Of a stretch of 64,000 bases of DNA, positions 42,108-50,994 are shown piece by piece. Both the position numbers and the translations under genes were made by a program. The DNA is from Streptomyces paludis (GTDB taxonomy: Bacteria > Actinomycetota > Actinomycetes > Streptomycetales > Streptomycetaceae): positions 4,278,001-4,342,000 of the forward strand of contig NZ_CP031194.1 in NCBI RefSeq assembly GCF_003344965.1. The letters are read 5' to 3'. Position 1 is the first letter of the stretch, and each line of letters opens with the position of its first letter. The notes beneath the pieces are model-generated. The model saw only the letters and a list, made by a program, of their open reading frames with translations. It ran no database searches and was not told the origin of the DNA.

Positions 42108-43183
42108 CAGGCCGTTACCTCCGATTGTGTGGGGGGTGTGGGGGGAGCGGTGGGGGGAGTACCGGAAGAGGCTTGTGCGGCGGGAGAAGCAGAGGCGGTC
42201 GGAGCAGCCGAGGCGCCGGGAGCGGCAGAAGCGGCAGGTATCGCGGCCCGGGGGACCTGGGCCTCCGCCTCCAGCAGGTCCCAAGCCAGCAGCCCCGCCC
42301 CCAGACACCCCGCCGTGTCCCCGAGCGCCGCCGGGACGATCTCCGGCAGGGACTGGAACGTCACCCGCGCCTCGACCGCCGCCCGCAGCGGTGTGAACAG
42401 GGTGTCCCCGGCCCCGGCCAGGCCGCCGCCGATGATCAGTGTGCGCGGGTCCAGCAGGGTGAGCGCCGTGACCAGCCCGGCGGCGAGCGCGTCGACCGCG
42501 TTGGCCCAGATCCGCAGGGCCGCCGGGTCGCCGGACTCCACGGCCTTCGCGCAGTCCGCCGCGTCCGCCGTCGGTTCGCCGGTCTCGGCCGCCCAGGCGC
42601 GGCTGACGGCGCCGGCCGAGGCCAGGGTCTCCAGACAGCCGCGCTGCCCGCAGCCGCACTCGGGGCCGTCGGGCCGTACGACGACATGGCCGATCTCGCC
42701 CGCCGAGCCGTGCGCGCCCGCCTCGATGACGCCGTTGATCCCGATGGCGCCGGCGATCCCCGTACCGAGCGGTACGAACAGGAACCGGTCCGCGCCCCGG
42801 CCCGCGCCGAGCCGCCCCTCGGCCAGCCCGCCCGTGCGTACGTCGTGCCCGAGCGCCACCGGCACCCCGCCCAGCCGGGCCGTGAGCAGCTCGCGCAGGG
42901 GTACGTCACGCCAGCCGAGGTTGGACGCGTACAGCGCCACGCCGCGCTCGGCGTCGACGATGCCGGGGACGGCGACCCCGGCGGCGAGGGCGCTCGCGCC
43001 GAGGTGCTCCGTACCGTACGCGCGCAGTTCGGCGGCGAAGCCGAGGATGGTCTCGACGACCGCGTCGGGCCCGCGTTCGCGGCCGGTCGCGCGGCGCGCC
43101 TCGTGAAGCAGAGCGCCGTCCGCCCCCACGAGGGCGGCTTTCATTCCGGTGCCGCCCACATCAAGGGCGATGACGTGTCTCAC
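42107..43183 (-). CDS. nagK: N-acetylglucosamine kinase, ROK family
   Basis: A 358-aa ROK sugar kinase that phosphorylates GlcNAc to GlcNAc-6-P, judged from its coupling with nagA. ROK features: ATP site IALDVGGTGMKAALV, GTGIAGAI, the ExGH-type EIGHVVV, and the zinc cluster ECGCGQRGCLE (CxCxxxxC). The C-terminal ~50 residues are Ala/Pro/Ser-rich low complexity beyond the kinase fold. GTG start at 43183, only 28 bp from a dre-like operator. First gene of the nagK-nagA operon, divergent from the solute-binding protein. Confidence 0.88.
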   Translation of the reverse strand: MRHVIALDVGGTGMKAALVGADGALLHEARRATGRERGPDAVVETILGFAAELRAYGTEHLGASALAAGVAVPGIVDAERGVALYASNLGWRDVPLRELLTARLGGVPVALGHDVRTGGLAEGRLGAGRGADRFLFVPLGTGIAGAIGINGVIEAGAHGSAGEIGHVVVRPDGPECGCGQRGCLETLASAGAVSRAWAAETGEPTADAADCAKAVESGDPAALRIWANAVDALAAGLVTALTLLDPRTLIIGGGLAGAGDTLFTPLRAAVEARVTFQSLPEIVPAALGDTAGCLGAGLLAWDLLEAEAQVPRAAIPAASAAPGASAAPTASASPAAQASSGTPPTAPPTPPTQSEVTA

Positions 43184-43211
43184 GGAGAACAGTCTCGCGT
43201 GTAGAGCCCAG

Positions 43212-43227
43212 AAAGGTCTAGTCCACT
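43212..43227. promoter_or_regulatory. DasR-responsive element (dre) candidate
   Basis: AAAGGTCTAGTCCACT matches the 16-bp dre consensus A(C/T)TGGTCTAGACCA(G/C)T at 13 positions, including the central GGTCTAG and CCA. It lies between nagK (28 bp) and the solute-binding gene (169 bp). DasR represses amino-sugar genes until glucosamine-6-phosphate binds it. Confidence 0.8.
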
Positions 43228-43395
43228 GTTCGGGTTTGTTGCGTGTTGTTGCGCGTATCGGTGAGTGTCCATGAGTTGTCGAAGCGTAATCATCTTGAGT
43301 GGACCGCAAACCTCCGGATGGGAGAAAATCCGACACCACATAACAACGAGTGACGAAGTAACAACGGGCGAGAACAACACGGGCGGGAACACAAC

Positions 43396-44667
43396 GTGCG
43401 ACAGCGCTACCCAGGAATGACCGCGGCGATAGCCGCACTCTGTACGACCATGGCGCTGGCCGGCTGCGGCGGTACGGGAGGGGCCGCCGAGGTCACTCTC
43501 CAGCTCGTCGCGGCGGATTACGGCACGAACTCGGAGAACAGTTCCTCGAAGTACTGGAAAGCACTCGCCGCGGAGTTTGAGTCCAACAACCCCGGCATCA
43601 AGATCGATGTGGATGTCCGCCCCTGGAAGACCATTGACGCGGATGTCGCCGAGAGGGTCGCGAACGGCGACGCGCCCGACATCGCGCAGATCGGCTCGTA
43701 CTCCCAGTACGCGAAGGCGGGCAAGCTCTACAACGCCGATCAGCTGCTCTCCGTTCCCTCGCAGGCGAACTTCCTTTCGCAGCTCTCCGAGGCCGGAAAG
43801 GTCAACCGCGTCCAGTACGGAATGCCGTTCGTCGCCTCCACCCGACTGCTCTTCTACAACAAGGACTTGTTCGAACAGGCCGGGCTGACCGACGCCCCCA
43901 AGAACTGGGACGACATCAAGGAAGACGCCCAGGCGCTCAAGGAGCAGGGCGTGACGACGCCGATCGCGATCCCGCTGGGCTCGGAGGAGGCGCAGGGCGA
44001 GACCCTGATGTGGCTGCTGGCCGGCGGCGGCGGCTACACGGACACGGCGGACGGCTCGTACAACATCGACTCGCAGCAGAACATCGACACCTTCGACTGG
44101 CTGCGGAAGGACCTCGTCGGCGAAGGGCTCACCGGCCCGGTCGCGCCCGGCAAGCTCGACCGCGCGACCGCCTTCAAGGCGTTCACCAGCGGCGAGGTCG
44201 GCATGCTCAACGGCCACCCGTCGCTGATGCAGGACGCGAGCAAGAGCGGCATCAAGGTCGGCATGGTGGCGCTGCCCGGCGCCAAGGGCAAGGCCAAGTC
44301 GTCGATGGGGGTGTCGGACTGGATGATGGCGTTCAAGGAGAACAACCACCGCCGCGAGATCGGCCGCTTCCTGGATTACGTGTACGAGGACACGAACGTC
44401 CTCAACTTCGCCGGCCTGTACGACCTGCTGCCCGTGACGTACAGCGCCAGCGAGGAGATGACGGCGGACGACAACCACGCCGATCTGCGCAAGTTCCTGG
44501 AGGCGCTGCCCACGTCCGAACTCCTCCCGTACGGCAAGAACTCCTGGTCGACGGTGAGCGACAGCATCAAGAAGAACATCGGCCAGGCGGTCGAGCCGGG
44601 CGGGAGCGCGTCGAGCGTGCTGGGCCGGATCGCGAGGGACGCGGCGACGGCGGAGGCCGCGGAGTAG
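43396..44667 (+). CDS. Sugar ABC transporter solute-binding lipoprotein
   Basis: A 423-aa lipoprotein with lipobox ALAGC at ~20-24, then the type 1/MalE-like solute-binding fold: EFESNNPGIKIDVDVRPW, GDAPDIAQIGSYSQYAKAG, YGMPFVASTRLLFYNKDLFEQAGL, FTSGEVGMLNGHPSLM. It captures a sugar outside the cell for import. No permease or ATPase genes follow, so it must use those encoded elsewhere (in Streptomyces often with the shared ATPase MsiK). Its place opposite nagK, with the dre site between, suggests an amino sugar. GTG start. Confidence 0.88.
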   Translation: MRQRYPGMTAAIAALCTTMALAGCGGTGGAAEVTLQLVAADYGTNSENSSSKYWKALAAEFESNNPGIKIDVDVRPWKTIDADVAERVANGDAPDIAQIGSYSQYAKAGKLYNADQLLSVPSQANFLSQLSEAGKVNRVQYGMPFVASTRLLFYNKDLFEQAGLTDAPKNWDDIKEDAQALKEQGVTTPIAIPLGSEEAQGETLMWLLAGGGGYTDTADGSYNIDSQQNIDTFDWLRKDLVGEGLTGPVAPGKLDRATAFKAFTSGEVGMLNGHPSLMQDASKSGIKVGMVALPGAKGKAKSSMGVSDWMMAFKENNHRREIGRFLDYVYEDTNVLNFAGLYDLLPVTYSASEEMTADDNHADLRKFLEALPTSELLPYGKNSWSTVSDSIKKNIGQAVEPGGSASSVLGRIARDAATAEAAE

Positions 44668-44683
44668 GTAGCGTGGAGGTGTT

Positions 44684-45067
44684 ATGACCACCACGAATGA
44701 GCCGGAAGAGCCGGAAGAGCCGGAAGAGCCGGGGGAGCGGGAGGGTCGGGAAGCGCCCACCGACCCCACCGACCCCACCGAACAGCCGGACGAAGCGGCC
44801 GAGCAGCCCGCCCCCACCCCCTCCCTTCCCGTCGGGTCCGGGGGCGGGCTCTCCGACCGCGACCGCGCCATCCTTGCGATGGAGGGCCGCGGCTGGCCGG
44901 GGACCGGTGCCAAGGAGCGGGCCATCCGGGAGCGGCTGGGCCTCTCCCCGACCCGGTACTACCAGCTGCTGAGCGCGCTGCTGGACGACCCGAGGGCCGC
45001 CGAGCACGATCCGGTGACCGTGAACAGGCTGCGGCGCGTACGGCAGGAACGGCGCGAGCGCAGATAG
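44684..45067 (+). CDS. DUF3263 protein
   Basis: A 127-aa protein. Residues 1-55 are acidic Pro/Glu/Thr low complexity (EEPEEPEEPGE). Residues ~57-120 are the DUF3263 helical domain (LSDRDRAILAMEGRGWPGTGAKERAIRERLGLSPTRYYQLL), which looks like a helix-turn-helix DNA-binding unit. It starts 16 bp after the solute-binding gene with GGAGG before the ATG, so it may be co-transcribed. Function unknown. Confidence 0.85.
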   Translation: MTTTNEPEEPEEPEEPGEREGREAPTDPTDPTEQPDEAAEQPAPTPSLPVGSGGGLSDRDRAILAMEGRGWPGTGAKERAIRERLGLSPTRYYQLLSALLDDPRAAEHDPVTVNRLRRVRQERRERR

Positions 45068-45130
45068 CCGAGGGCCGGCCGGCCCCGGCGGGGGTGTGGG
45101 CGGGGCGCCCACTCGTCTAGGGTCGAAAAC

Positions 45131-46015
45131 ATGGGAAGCCATCCGCACCCCCAGCAGCCACCGGACCCCCAGGCCCCCCGCAGTACCCATCTACCGGAAC
45201 CGACCACCCCCGCCGGCGCCGACGGCCTGGCCGCGCTGCTCGCGCGGCCGGGGAAGGCGGTCGTCGCGCTCGACTTCGACGGCACGCTGGCCGACATCGT
45301 CCCCGACCCCGAACAGGCCCGCGCCCACCCGGGCGCCGTCCCCGCGCTGGCCGCGCTCGCGCCGCATGTCGCGTCGGTCGCCGTCGTGACCGGCCGGCCG
45401 GCCGAGGTGGCCGTACGGTACGGCGGCTTCGCCGGGGTGCCGGGGCTGGAGCGGCTCGTGGTCCTCGGCCACTACGGCGCCGAACGCTGGGACGCGGCCT
45501 CCGGGACCGTCCGAGCCCCCGCACCGCACGACGGCGTGGCGGCCGTCCGCGCCGAACTCCCCGGATTCCTCGACCGGTTCGGCGCCTGGCGCGGCACCTG
45601 GGTGGAGGAGAAGGGCCAGGCCCTCGCCGTCCACACCCGCCGCGCCACCGACCCCCAGGCCGCCTTCGACGCCCTCCGCACCCCCCTGGCCGACCTAGCC
45701 GCCCGCCACGGCCTGATCGTCGAACCCGGCCGCATGGTCCTGGAACTGCGCCCGCCCGGCATGGACAAGGGCGTCGCGCTGCTGGAGTACGTACGCGAAA
45801 CGGGCGCCGAGACCATCCTGTACGCGGGCGACGACCTCGGCGACCTCCCCGCCTACGCGGCCGTACGCGAACTCCGCGCCGAAGGCCACCCCGGCCTCCT
45901 GCTGTGCAGCGGCACCGAAGTCCCCGAACTCTCCGCCCAAGCCGACCTCCGCCTCCCGGGCCCGGCAGCGGTAGCGGCCTTTCTGGCGGCGTTGGCGGAG
46001 ACGGTCGCGGCCTGA
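45131..46015 (+). CDS. otsB: Trehalose-6-phosphate phosphatase
   Basis: A 294-aa HAD-superfamily phosphatase that removes phosphate from trehalose-6-phosphate. Motif I is VVALDFDGTLADI with the nucleophile and acid Asp, motif II VTGRP, motif III VEEKGQALAVH with a MDKGVALL Lys, motif IV AGDDLGDLPAY. Residues 1-38 are a Pro-rich lead. It is convergent with otsA, so both steps of the OtsAB route to trehalose are side by side on opposite strands. Confidence 0.95.
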   Translation: MGSHPHPQQPPDPQAPRSTHLPEPTTPAGADGLAALLARPGKAVVALDFDGTLADIVPDPEQARAHPGAVPALAALAPHVASVAVVTGRPAEVAVRYGGFAGVPGLERLVVLGHYGAERWDAASGTVRAPAPHDGVAAVRAELPGFLDRFGAWRGTWVEEKGQALAVHTRRATDPQAAFDALRTPLADLAARHGLIVEPGRMVLELRPPGMDKGVALLEYVRETGAETILYAGDDLGDLPAYAAVRELRAEGHPGLLLCSGTEVPELSAQADLRLPGPAAVAAFLAALAETVAA

Positions 46016-46059
46016 GCCGCCTGAGTCGTCAGGGCCGTCGTTCCGCCAGGCCCCCCGCC

Positions 46060-47487
46060 TCAGTCCTGCCGCAGTGCCTCCAGCTGGTCCAGGAACCAGC
46101 GCTGCGGTGGGAGGGCCGTCGCCGCTGCGGCCAGGCGCTTCGAGCGTTCGGCGCGTTCGCTGTCGGGGAGGGTGAGGGCATGGCGGAGGGCGGTGGCGGT
46201 GGCGGAGATGTCGTACGGGTTGATCACCAGCGCGTCGTCGCCCAGCTCCTCGTACGCGCCGGCCTCGCGGGAGAGGACGAGTGCGCAGCCGTGGTCGGAG
46301 ACGACGGGGATCTCCTTGGCGACGAGGTTCATGCCGTCGCGGATCGGGTTGACCAGGGCCACGTCCGCCAGCCGGTACGCGGCCAGGGAGCGGGCGAAGT
46401 CGTCGTCGACGTGGAGGATGACCGGGGTCCAGCCGTAGGTGCCGAACTCGGTGTTGATCTCGTCGGCCACCCGCCGGACCTCGGCCGTGTAGTCGCGGTA
46501 GACCGCCAGATCCTGGCGGGAGGGGTAGGCGAAGGCGATGTGGACGACCCGGCCGCGCCACTCCGGGTGGTCGGTCAGCAGCAGACGGTAGGCGTGCAGG
46601 CCGCGGACGATGTTCTTCGACAGCTCCGTGCGGTCCACCCGGACGATCGTCTTCCGGGGCTTGCCCGTGTCCGCGCGGCCGATCTGGGTGCGCAGCGCCT
46701 CCATGCGGTCGGCCACGTCCGGGCGGTGCGCGCGCTCGCGCAGGAAGTCGGCGTCGGCGCCCAGGCCGTGCACGCCGACGCGGGTGCTGCCCGTACCGCC
46801 GAGCAGTTCCGTACAGCAGGCGGTGAAGGCGTCGGCCCAGCGCCGGGTCAGGAAGCCGGCGCGGTCGGCGCCGAGGATGCCGCGCAGCAGCTGGCGCGCG
46901 ATGTCGTCGGGCAGCAGCCGGAAGTAGTCCGGCGGCGCCCACGGGGTGTGCGAGAAGTGCCCGATCCGCAGGTCGGGGCGGAGCGCGCGGAGCATGCCCG
47001 GCACCAGCGCCAGGTGGTAGTCCTGCACGAGGACCGCCGCGCCCTCGGCCGCCTCGTCGGCCAGGGCCTGCGCGAAGGCGCGGTTGTACGTCTCGTACGA
47101 CGCCCAGCGGGCGCGGAACTCCGGGCCGAAGGACGGCTCCAGCGGGGTCTGGTAGAGCAGGTGGTGGACGAACCAGAGCGTCGAGTTCGCGATGTGGTTG
47201 TACGCGTCGGCGTAGACCTCGGGCGGGACGGCGATCATGCGGACCCGCTGCCCGCCCGTGTCCGCCGGGTCGAGCCGGCCGTCCAGCCGCCGGACGGCCT
47301 CGCGGTCGCCCTCGCCGAGCGCCGCGCACACCCAGACGGCGTCCGTGTCCGGGCCGATGGCCGACAGCCCGGAGACCAGCCCGCCGCCGCCCCGCTTGGC
47401 GACCAGGGCGCCGCCGTCGCCCACGGCGTACGAGACGGGGCCTCGGTTGGACGCGACGAGTACGTGTGCGGGCTGCTGCGAGACCAT
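46060..47487 (-). CDS. otsA: Trehalose-6-phosphate synthase
   Basis: A 475-aa GT20 glycosyltransferase joining UDP- or GDP-glucose with glucose-6-phosphate. Motifs: VASNRGPVSYA at the N-terminus, GGGGLVSGL for sugar-phosphate, WVHHLLYQTP-like FVHHLLYQTPLEPSF, VQDYHLALVPGMLR, and the C-terminal donor site VNPIRDGMNLVAKE. Trehalose protects spores and osmotically stressed cells. The stop is 45 bp from the end of otsB. Confidence 0.95.
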   Translation of the reverse strand: MVSQQPAHVLVASNRGPVSYAVGDGGALVAKRGGGGLVSGLSAIGPDTDAVWVCAALGEGDREAVRRLDGRLDPADTGGQRVRMIAVPPEVYADAYNHIANSTLWFVHHLLYQTPLEPSFGPEFRARWASYETYNRAFAQALADEAAEGAAVLVQDYHLALVPGMLRALRPDLRIGHFSHTPWAPPDYFRLLPDDIARQLLRGILGADRAGFLTRRWADAFTACCTELLGGTGSTRVGVHGLGADADFLRERAHRPDVADRMEALRTQIGRADTGKPRKTIVRVDRTELSKNIVRGLHAYRLLLTDHPEWRGRVVHIAFAYPSRQDLAVYRDYTAEVRRVADEINTEFGTYGWTPVILHVDDDFARSLAAYRLADVALVNPIRDGMNLVAKEIPVVSDHGCALVLSREAGAYEELGDDALVINPYDISATATALRHALTLPDSERAERSKRLAAAATALPPQRWFLDQLEALRQD

Positions 47488-47547
47488 GTGCCGAAACCTA
47501 GCCCGCGCGGCGAGCGCTCAAACGTACGGACGTGCGGGTGTGACCCG

Positions 47548-47739
47548 TCAGTCGTGCGGGCCGCGCGTGTTCCGGGTGTCCCGTGCGCTGCGTGTCGCCG
47601 CCAGGGCGACCGCCGCGGCGCCCGCGAGCGCGAGCGCCACCCCGCCGAGCAGCCAGAGGCTCTGGGCGGCGGCGTCGGTGAGGGCCAGCTGGCGGTCGGC
47701 GTCCGCGATCATCCCGATGAAGATGTGGTTCATACCCAT
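47548..47739 (-). CDS. Small single-TM protein
   Basis: A 63-aa protein with a hydrophobic segment at ~27-47 (SLWLLGGVALALAGAAAVAL) followed by a basic tail. Two possible starts (MGMNHIF) are 6 bp apart. Coding potential is modest, but the segment and position upstream of otsA (same strand) make it plausible. No family recognised. Confidence 0.5.
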   Translation of the reverse strand: MGMNHIFIGMIADADRQLALTDAAAQSLWLLGGVALALAGAAAVALAATRSARDTRNTRGPHD

Positions 47740-47838
47740 AAGGGACGAATCTAGATAATCGGACTGGTGGGGTGGTGCACGCCGCGCCGGTGTGGGGCGG
47801 CGGACCGGTGCGGGGCGGCGGGCCTCGGCCCCTCATTT

Positions 47839-48891
47839 TTACGCTGCCCGCCCCGCCGTGTACTCGGCTATCTCGCGCATCGGCGGGCGCTCCTCCGTGT
47901 CCACCGCGTACGTCCGAGGCGCGAAGCCGCCCTCACCGCCCTCGCGCCGCTCGAACTGCGTCAGCCGCGGCCGTACCAGCTGCCCCAGCTGCCCGACCTG
48001 CCCCAGCTGGCCCGCCTGCCCGGCTGCCGCGCGTCCCCGCGACAGCCGTAGCTGCGCCGTGCGGTAGATCGCCGCCGCCATCCGGCCGAGGGCCGCGTCG
48101 TCCTGGTGGCGGTGCAGCCGTACCCCTACGTCGACCTGGGCCAGCGCGTCGAGCCCCACCGTGTGGAGCGCGTCGACGAGGAGGCCCAGCTCCACGCCGT
48201 ACCCGACCGGGAACGGCAGCCGCTCCAGCAGGGCACGGCGTGCCGCGTACTCCCCGCCCAGCGGCTGGACGAAACCGGCCAGCCGGGGCCAGTGCAGATT
48301 GAGCAGCGGGCGGGCCACCAGCTCGGTCACCCGGCCGCCCTGACCTGCGGAGGAGCCTGCGGAGGAACCGGCAGCGGGCGTGCTGCCTTCCGTAACGTTC
48401 CGCAGCGGCCGGTCGTACATCGCCTTCACGAAGTGCACCTCCGGGTCCGTGAGCAGCGGGCCCACCGTCCCGGACACGAAGTCCGCCGAGAACTCCCTCA
48501 GGTCGGCGTCCACGAAGCACACGACATCGCCGCTCGTCACCAGCAGCGACCGCCACAGCACCTCGCCCTTGCCCGGTACGGCCGGCAGCCGCGGCAGGAT
48601 CGCGTCCCGGTGCACGACACGCGCGCCGGCCGCCGCCGCCACCTGGGCCGTACGGTCCGTGGAGCCGGAGTCGAGCACCACCAGCTCATCGACCAGCGGC
48701 GCCGTCCGCGTCATCAGCGCGCGCCGGATCTCGGAGACGATCTCGCCGACCGTCCCCTCCTCGTTCAGCGCCGGCAGCACCACGCTCACCGTGCTGCCCC
48801 GGGCGGCCTTCGCCGCCAGCAGCTGGTCGAGCGTACGGTCGGCGGCTGACCAGGAGCGCCTGGCCAGCCAGCGCTCCACCTCTTCCAGCAC
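47839..48891 (-). CDS. gpgS: Glucosyl-3-phosphoglycerate synthase
   Basis: A 350-aa GT-A glycosyltransferase (GT81) transferring glucose from a nucleotide donor to 3-phosphoglycerate, the first step to glucosylglycerate and methylglucose polysaccharides. It has VSVVLPALNEEGTVGEIV (donor site), VVLDSGSTDRTAQVA, the metal DxD in VCFVDADLREF, and GYGVELGLLVD typical of GpgS. An Ala/Ser/Gly insertion (TPAAGSSAGSSAGQGG, ~175-195) is unusual. GTG start at 48891. With otsA/otsB nearby this forms a compatible-solute neighbourhood. Confidence 0.9.
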   Translation of the reverse strand: MLEEVERWLARRSWSAADRTLDQLLAAKAARGSTVSVVLPALNEEGTVGEIVSEIRRALMTRTAPLVDELVVLDSGSTDRTAQVAAAAGARVVHRDAILPRLPAVPGKGEVLWRSLLVTSGDVVCFVDADLREFSADFVSGTVGPLLTDPEVHFVKAMYDRPLRNVTEGSTPAAGSSAGSSAGQGGRVTELVARPLLNLHWPRLAGFVQPLGGEYAARRALLERLPFPVGYGVELGLLVDALHTVGLDALAQVDVGVRLHRHQDDAALGRMAAAIYRTAQLRLSRGRAAAGQAGQLGQVGQLGQLVRPRLTQFERREGGEGGFAPRTYAVDTEERPPMREIAEYTAGRAA

Positions 48892-49081
48892 GTTCGGTAC
48901 TCCCTGCGCTGATCCGTAAAATCGGGGGGTAAGCCACTGATCAGGATGATCCAGTGGGACCGTGTGTGATCCATCTCGCGGTGCGGACGACTATCTCAGC
49001 CGTCCACTCCTTCGGTTACAGTCTTGAACAACACCAGCAGGTGAAACAAACGCACCGGACCCCGGGTCCGGCGTCATAGCG

Positions 49082-49205
49082 CTCATCCAGAGGGACTGAG
49101 GGAACGGCCCGTTGAAGTCCCGGCAACCCTCCCGCCGACCGCGAGGTCACGGTGGGGAAGGTGCCAATTCCGTCTTGCGGCGAAGTACGTCGCGAGGAAG
49201 ATGAG
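49082..49205 (+). ncRNA. SAM-I (S-box) riboswitch upstream of thrC
   Basis: The conserved core is nearly complete: CTCATCCAGAG (P1/P2 5' side), GGAACGGCCC, TTGAAGTCCCGGCAACC and GGTGCCAATTCC. P1 closes between CTCATC (49082-49087) and GATGAG (49200-49205). The 3' P1 strand overlaps GAGGAG, an SD-like sequence just ahead of thrC, so SAM binding would favour its occlusion and reduce translation. No intrinsic terminator is seen between the aptamer and the start. Confidence 0.9.
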
Positions 49206-49224
49206 GAGAAAGGGCCTCGCCATC

Positions 49225-50658
49225 ATGGCTGTGCAGACCGTCCCGAACAGCGTTCCGACCACAGAGTCCGCTGGGACCACCGAGTCCGCTGAGACCGCAG
49301 GGACTACCAAGACCACTGAGTCCGCTGGGACTGTTGATTTCGGTCCCGCCGTCGCGCTCTCCTGCCGCGAATGCGGCGAACGTTTCGCCCTCGGCCCCAT
49401 TTTCGCCTGCGCGAGCTGTTTCGGGCCGCTCGAAGTCGCGTACGAGCTGCCCAGCGGCAACCCCGAAGAGCTGAAGAAGCGCATTGCCGAGGGCCCCGAC
49501 AACATCTGGCGGTACGCGCCGCTGCTGCCGGTCCCCGCCGATGTGGCCACGAAGCCGAATATCAACCCCGGTTTCACCAAGCTCGTCAAGGCCGACAATC
49601 TCGCCCGTGAACTGGGCATCACCGGCGCGCTCCACATCAAGGACGACTCCGGCAACCCGACGCACTCCTTCAAGGACCGTGTCGTCGCCATCGCCGTCGA
49701 GGCCGCCCGCGCCTTCGGCTTCACCACGCTCTCCTGCTCCTCCACGGGCAACCTCGCGGGCGCCGTCGGCGCCGCCGCCGCCCGCGCCGGGCTGCGCTCG
49801 TGCGTGTTCATCCCGCACGACCTGGAGCAGGGCAAGGTCGTCATGGCCGCGGTGTACGGGGGTGACCTGGTCGGCATCGAGGGCAATTACGACGACGTGA
49901 ACCGTTTCTGCTCCGAGCTGATCGGCGACCCGCTCGGCGAGGGCTGGGGCTTCGTCAACGTCAACCTCCGCCCGTACTACGGCGAGGGCTCCAAGACGCT
50001 CGCGTACGAGATCTGCGAGCAGCTCGGCTGGCGGCTGCCCGACCAGATCGTCATCCCGATCGCCTCCGGCTCACAGCTCACGAAGATCGACAAGGGTCTT
50101 CAGGAGCTGATCAAGCTGGGCCTGGTCGAGGACAAGCCGTACAAGATCTTCGGCGCCCAGGCGGAGGGCTGCTCGCCGGTCTCCACCGCCTTCAAGGCGG
50201 GTCATGACGTCGTACGGCCGCAGAAGCCCAACACGATCGCCAAGTCGCTGGCGATCGGCAACCCGGCGGACGGCCCGTACGTCCTGGACATCACGCGCCG
50301 CACGGGCGGCGCCGTCGAGGACGTCAACGACGAGCAGATCGTTGACGCGATCAAGCTGCTTGCCCGTACGGAGGGGATCTTCGCGGAGACGGCGGGCGGG
50401 GTGACCGTCGGTGTGACGAAGAAGCTCATTGAGACCGGACTCCTCGACCCGACGCTCACCACCGTGGTCCTGAACACCGGTGACGGCCTCAAGACGCTGG
50501 ACGCCGTGGCGCCGACGACCGGGCCGACGGCGACGATCAGGCCGAGCCTCGACGCGTTCCGGGCGGCCGGGCTGGCGACGGACTCCGAGGCCGCGGCGGG
50601 CTCCGAGGCCGCGGCGGGCTCCGAGGCCGCGGCGGGCTCCGAGGCCGCGGCGGGCTGA
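49225..50658 (+). CDS. thrC: Threonine synthase
   Basis: A 477-aa PLP enzyme converting O-phosphohomoserine to threonine. A variable Thr/Glu/Ser-rich lead (to ~40) is followed by a CxxC...CxxC zinc-like pair (SCRECGERF, CASCFGP), seen in the actinobacterial/archaeal class. The PLP lysine is in DDSGNPTHSFKDR, and the phosphate loop is SCSSTGNLAGA. The C-terminus carries four exact SEAAAG repeats. It has a SAM-I riboswitch in its leader, placing it under methionine/SAM control. The start at 49225 (MAVQTVPN) is preferred over an ATG at 49201, which lies in the riboswitch. Confidence 0.95.
   Translation: MAVQTVPNSVPTTESAGTTESAETAGTTKTTESAGTVDFGPAVALSCRECGERFALGPIFACASCFGPLEVAYELPSGNPEELKKRIAEGPDNIWRYAPLLPVPADVATKPNINPGFTKLVKADNLARELGITGALHIKDDSGNPTHSFKDRVVAIAVEAARAFGFTTLSCSSTGNLAGAVGAAAARAGLRSCVFIPHDLEQGKVVMAAVYGGDLVGIEGNYDDVNRFCSELIGDPLGEGWGFVNVNLRPYYGEGSKTLAYEICEQLGWRLPDQIVIPIASGSQLTKIDKGLQELIKLGLVEDKPYKIFGAQAEGCSPVSTAFKAGHDVVRPQKPNTIAKSLAIGNPADGPYVLDITRRTGGAVEDVNDEQIVDAIKLLARTEGIFAETAGGVTVGVTKKLIETGLLDPTLTTVVLNTGDGLKTLDAVAPTTGPTATIRPSLDAFRAAGLATDSEAAAGSEAAAGSEAAAGSEAAAG
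50584..50655 (+). repeat. 18-bp repeat x4 in the thrC tail
   Basis: Four exact copies of TCCGAGGCCGCGGCGGGC at the very end of thrC encode SEAAAG four times. The repeat is in frame, so copy-number change would not disturb the enzyme. Confidence 0.9.
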
Positions 50659-50718
50659 CCGGAGTCGGCCGTGCGCCGGCTCGACCCCGTACTCCGCAGA
50701 AGCAGAAAGGGCACCACC

Positions 50719-50994
50719 ATGAGCGTCAAGGTCCGCATCCCCACCATCCTCCGCACGTACACCGGTGGTGAGGCCGAGGTCCCGGCGGAGGGCGCGACCC
50801 TCTCCGAGGTCATCCAGTCCCTGGAGGCCAACCACCCCGGCATCGCCGCGCGCGTCCTGGACGACCAGGGCAAGCTGCGCCGCTTCGTGAACGTGTACGT
50901 GAACGACGACGACGTCCGCTTCGAGCAGGGCCTGGAGACCGCGACGCCCGAGGGCGCCGGCATCTCGATCATCCCGGCGGTGGCCGGCGGCTGA
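50719..50994 (+). CDS. ThiS/MoaD-type sulfur-carrier protein
   Basis: A 91-aa beta-grasp protein with the C-terminal Gly-Gly used to carry sulfur as a thiocarboxylate (IIPAVAGG). The core VRIPTILRTYTGGEAEVPAEGATLSEVIQSLEANHPG is typical of MoaD/CysO. Beside threonine synthase this resembles CysO, which in actinobacteria feeds sulfur to cysteine synthase CysM; a MoaD role is less likely as no molybdopterin genes are near. The ATG at 50719 follows AGAAAGG. It ends in a hairpin terminator. Confidence 0.88.
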   Translation: MSVKVRIPTILRTYTGGEAEVPAEGATLSEVIQSLEANHPGIAARVLDDQGKLRRFVNVYVNDDDVRFEQGLETATPEGAGISIIPAVAGG

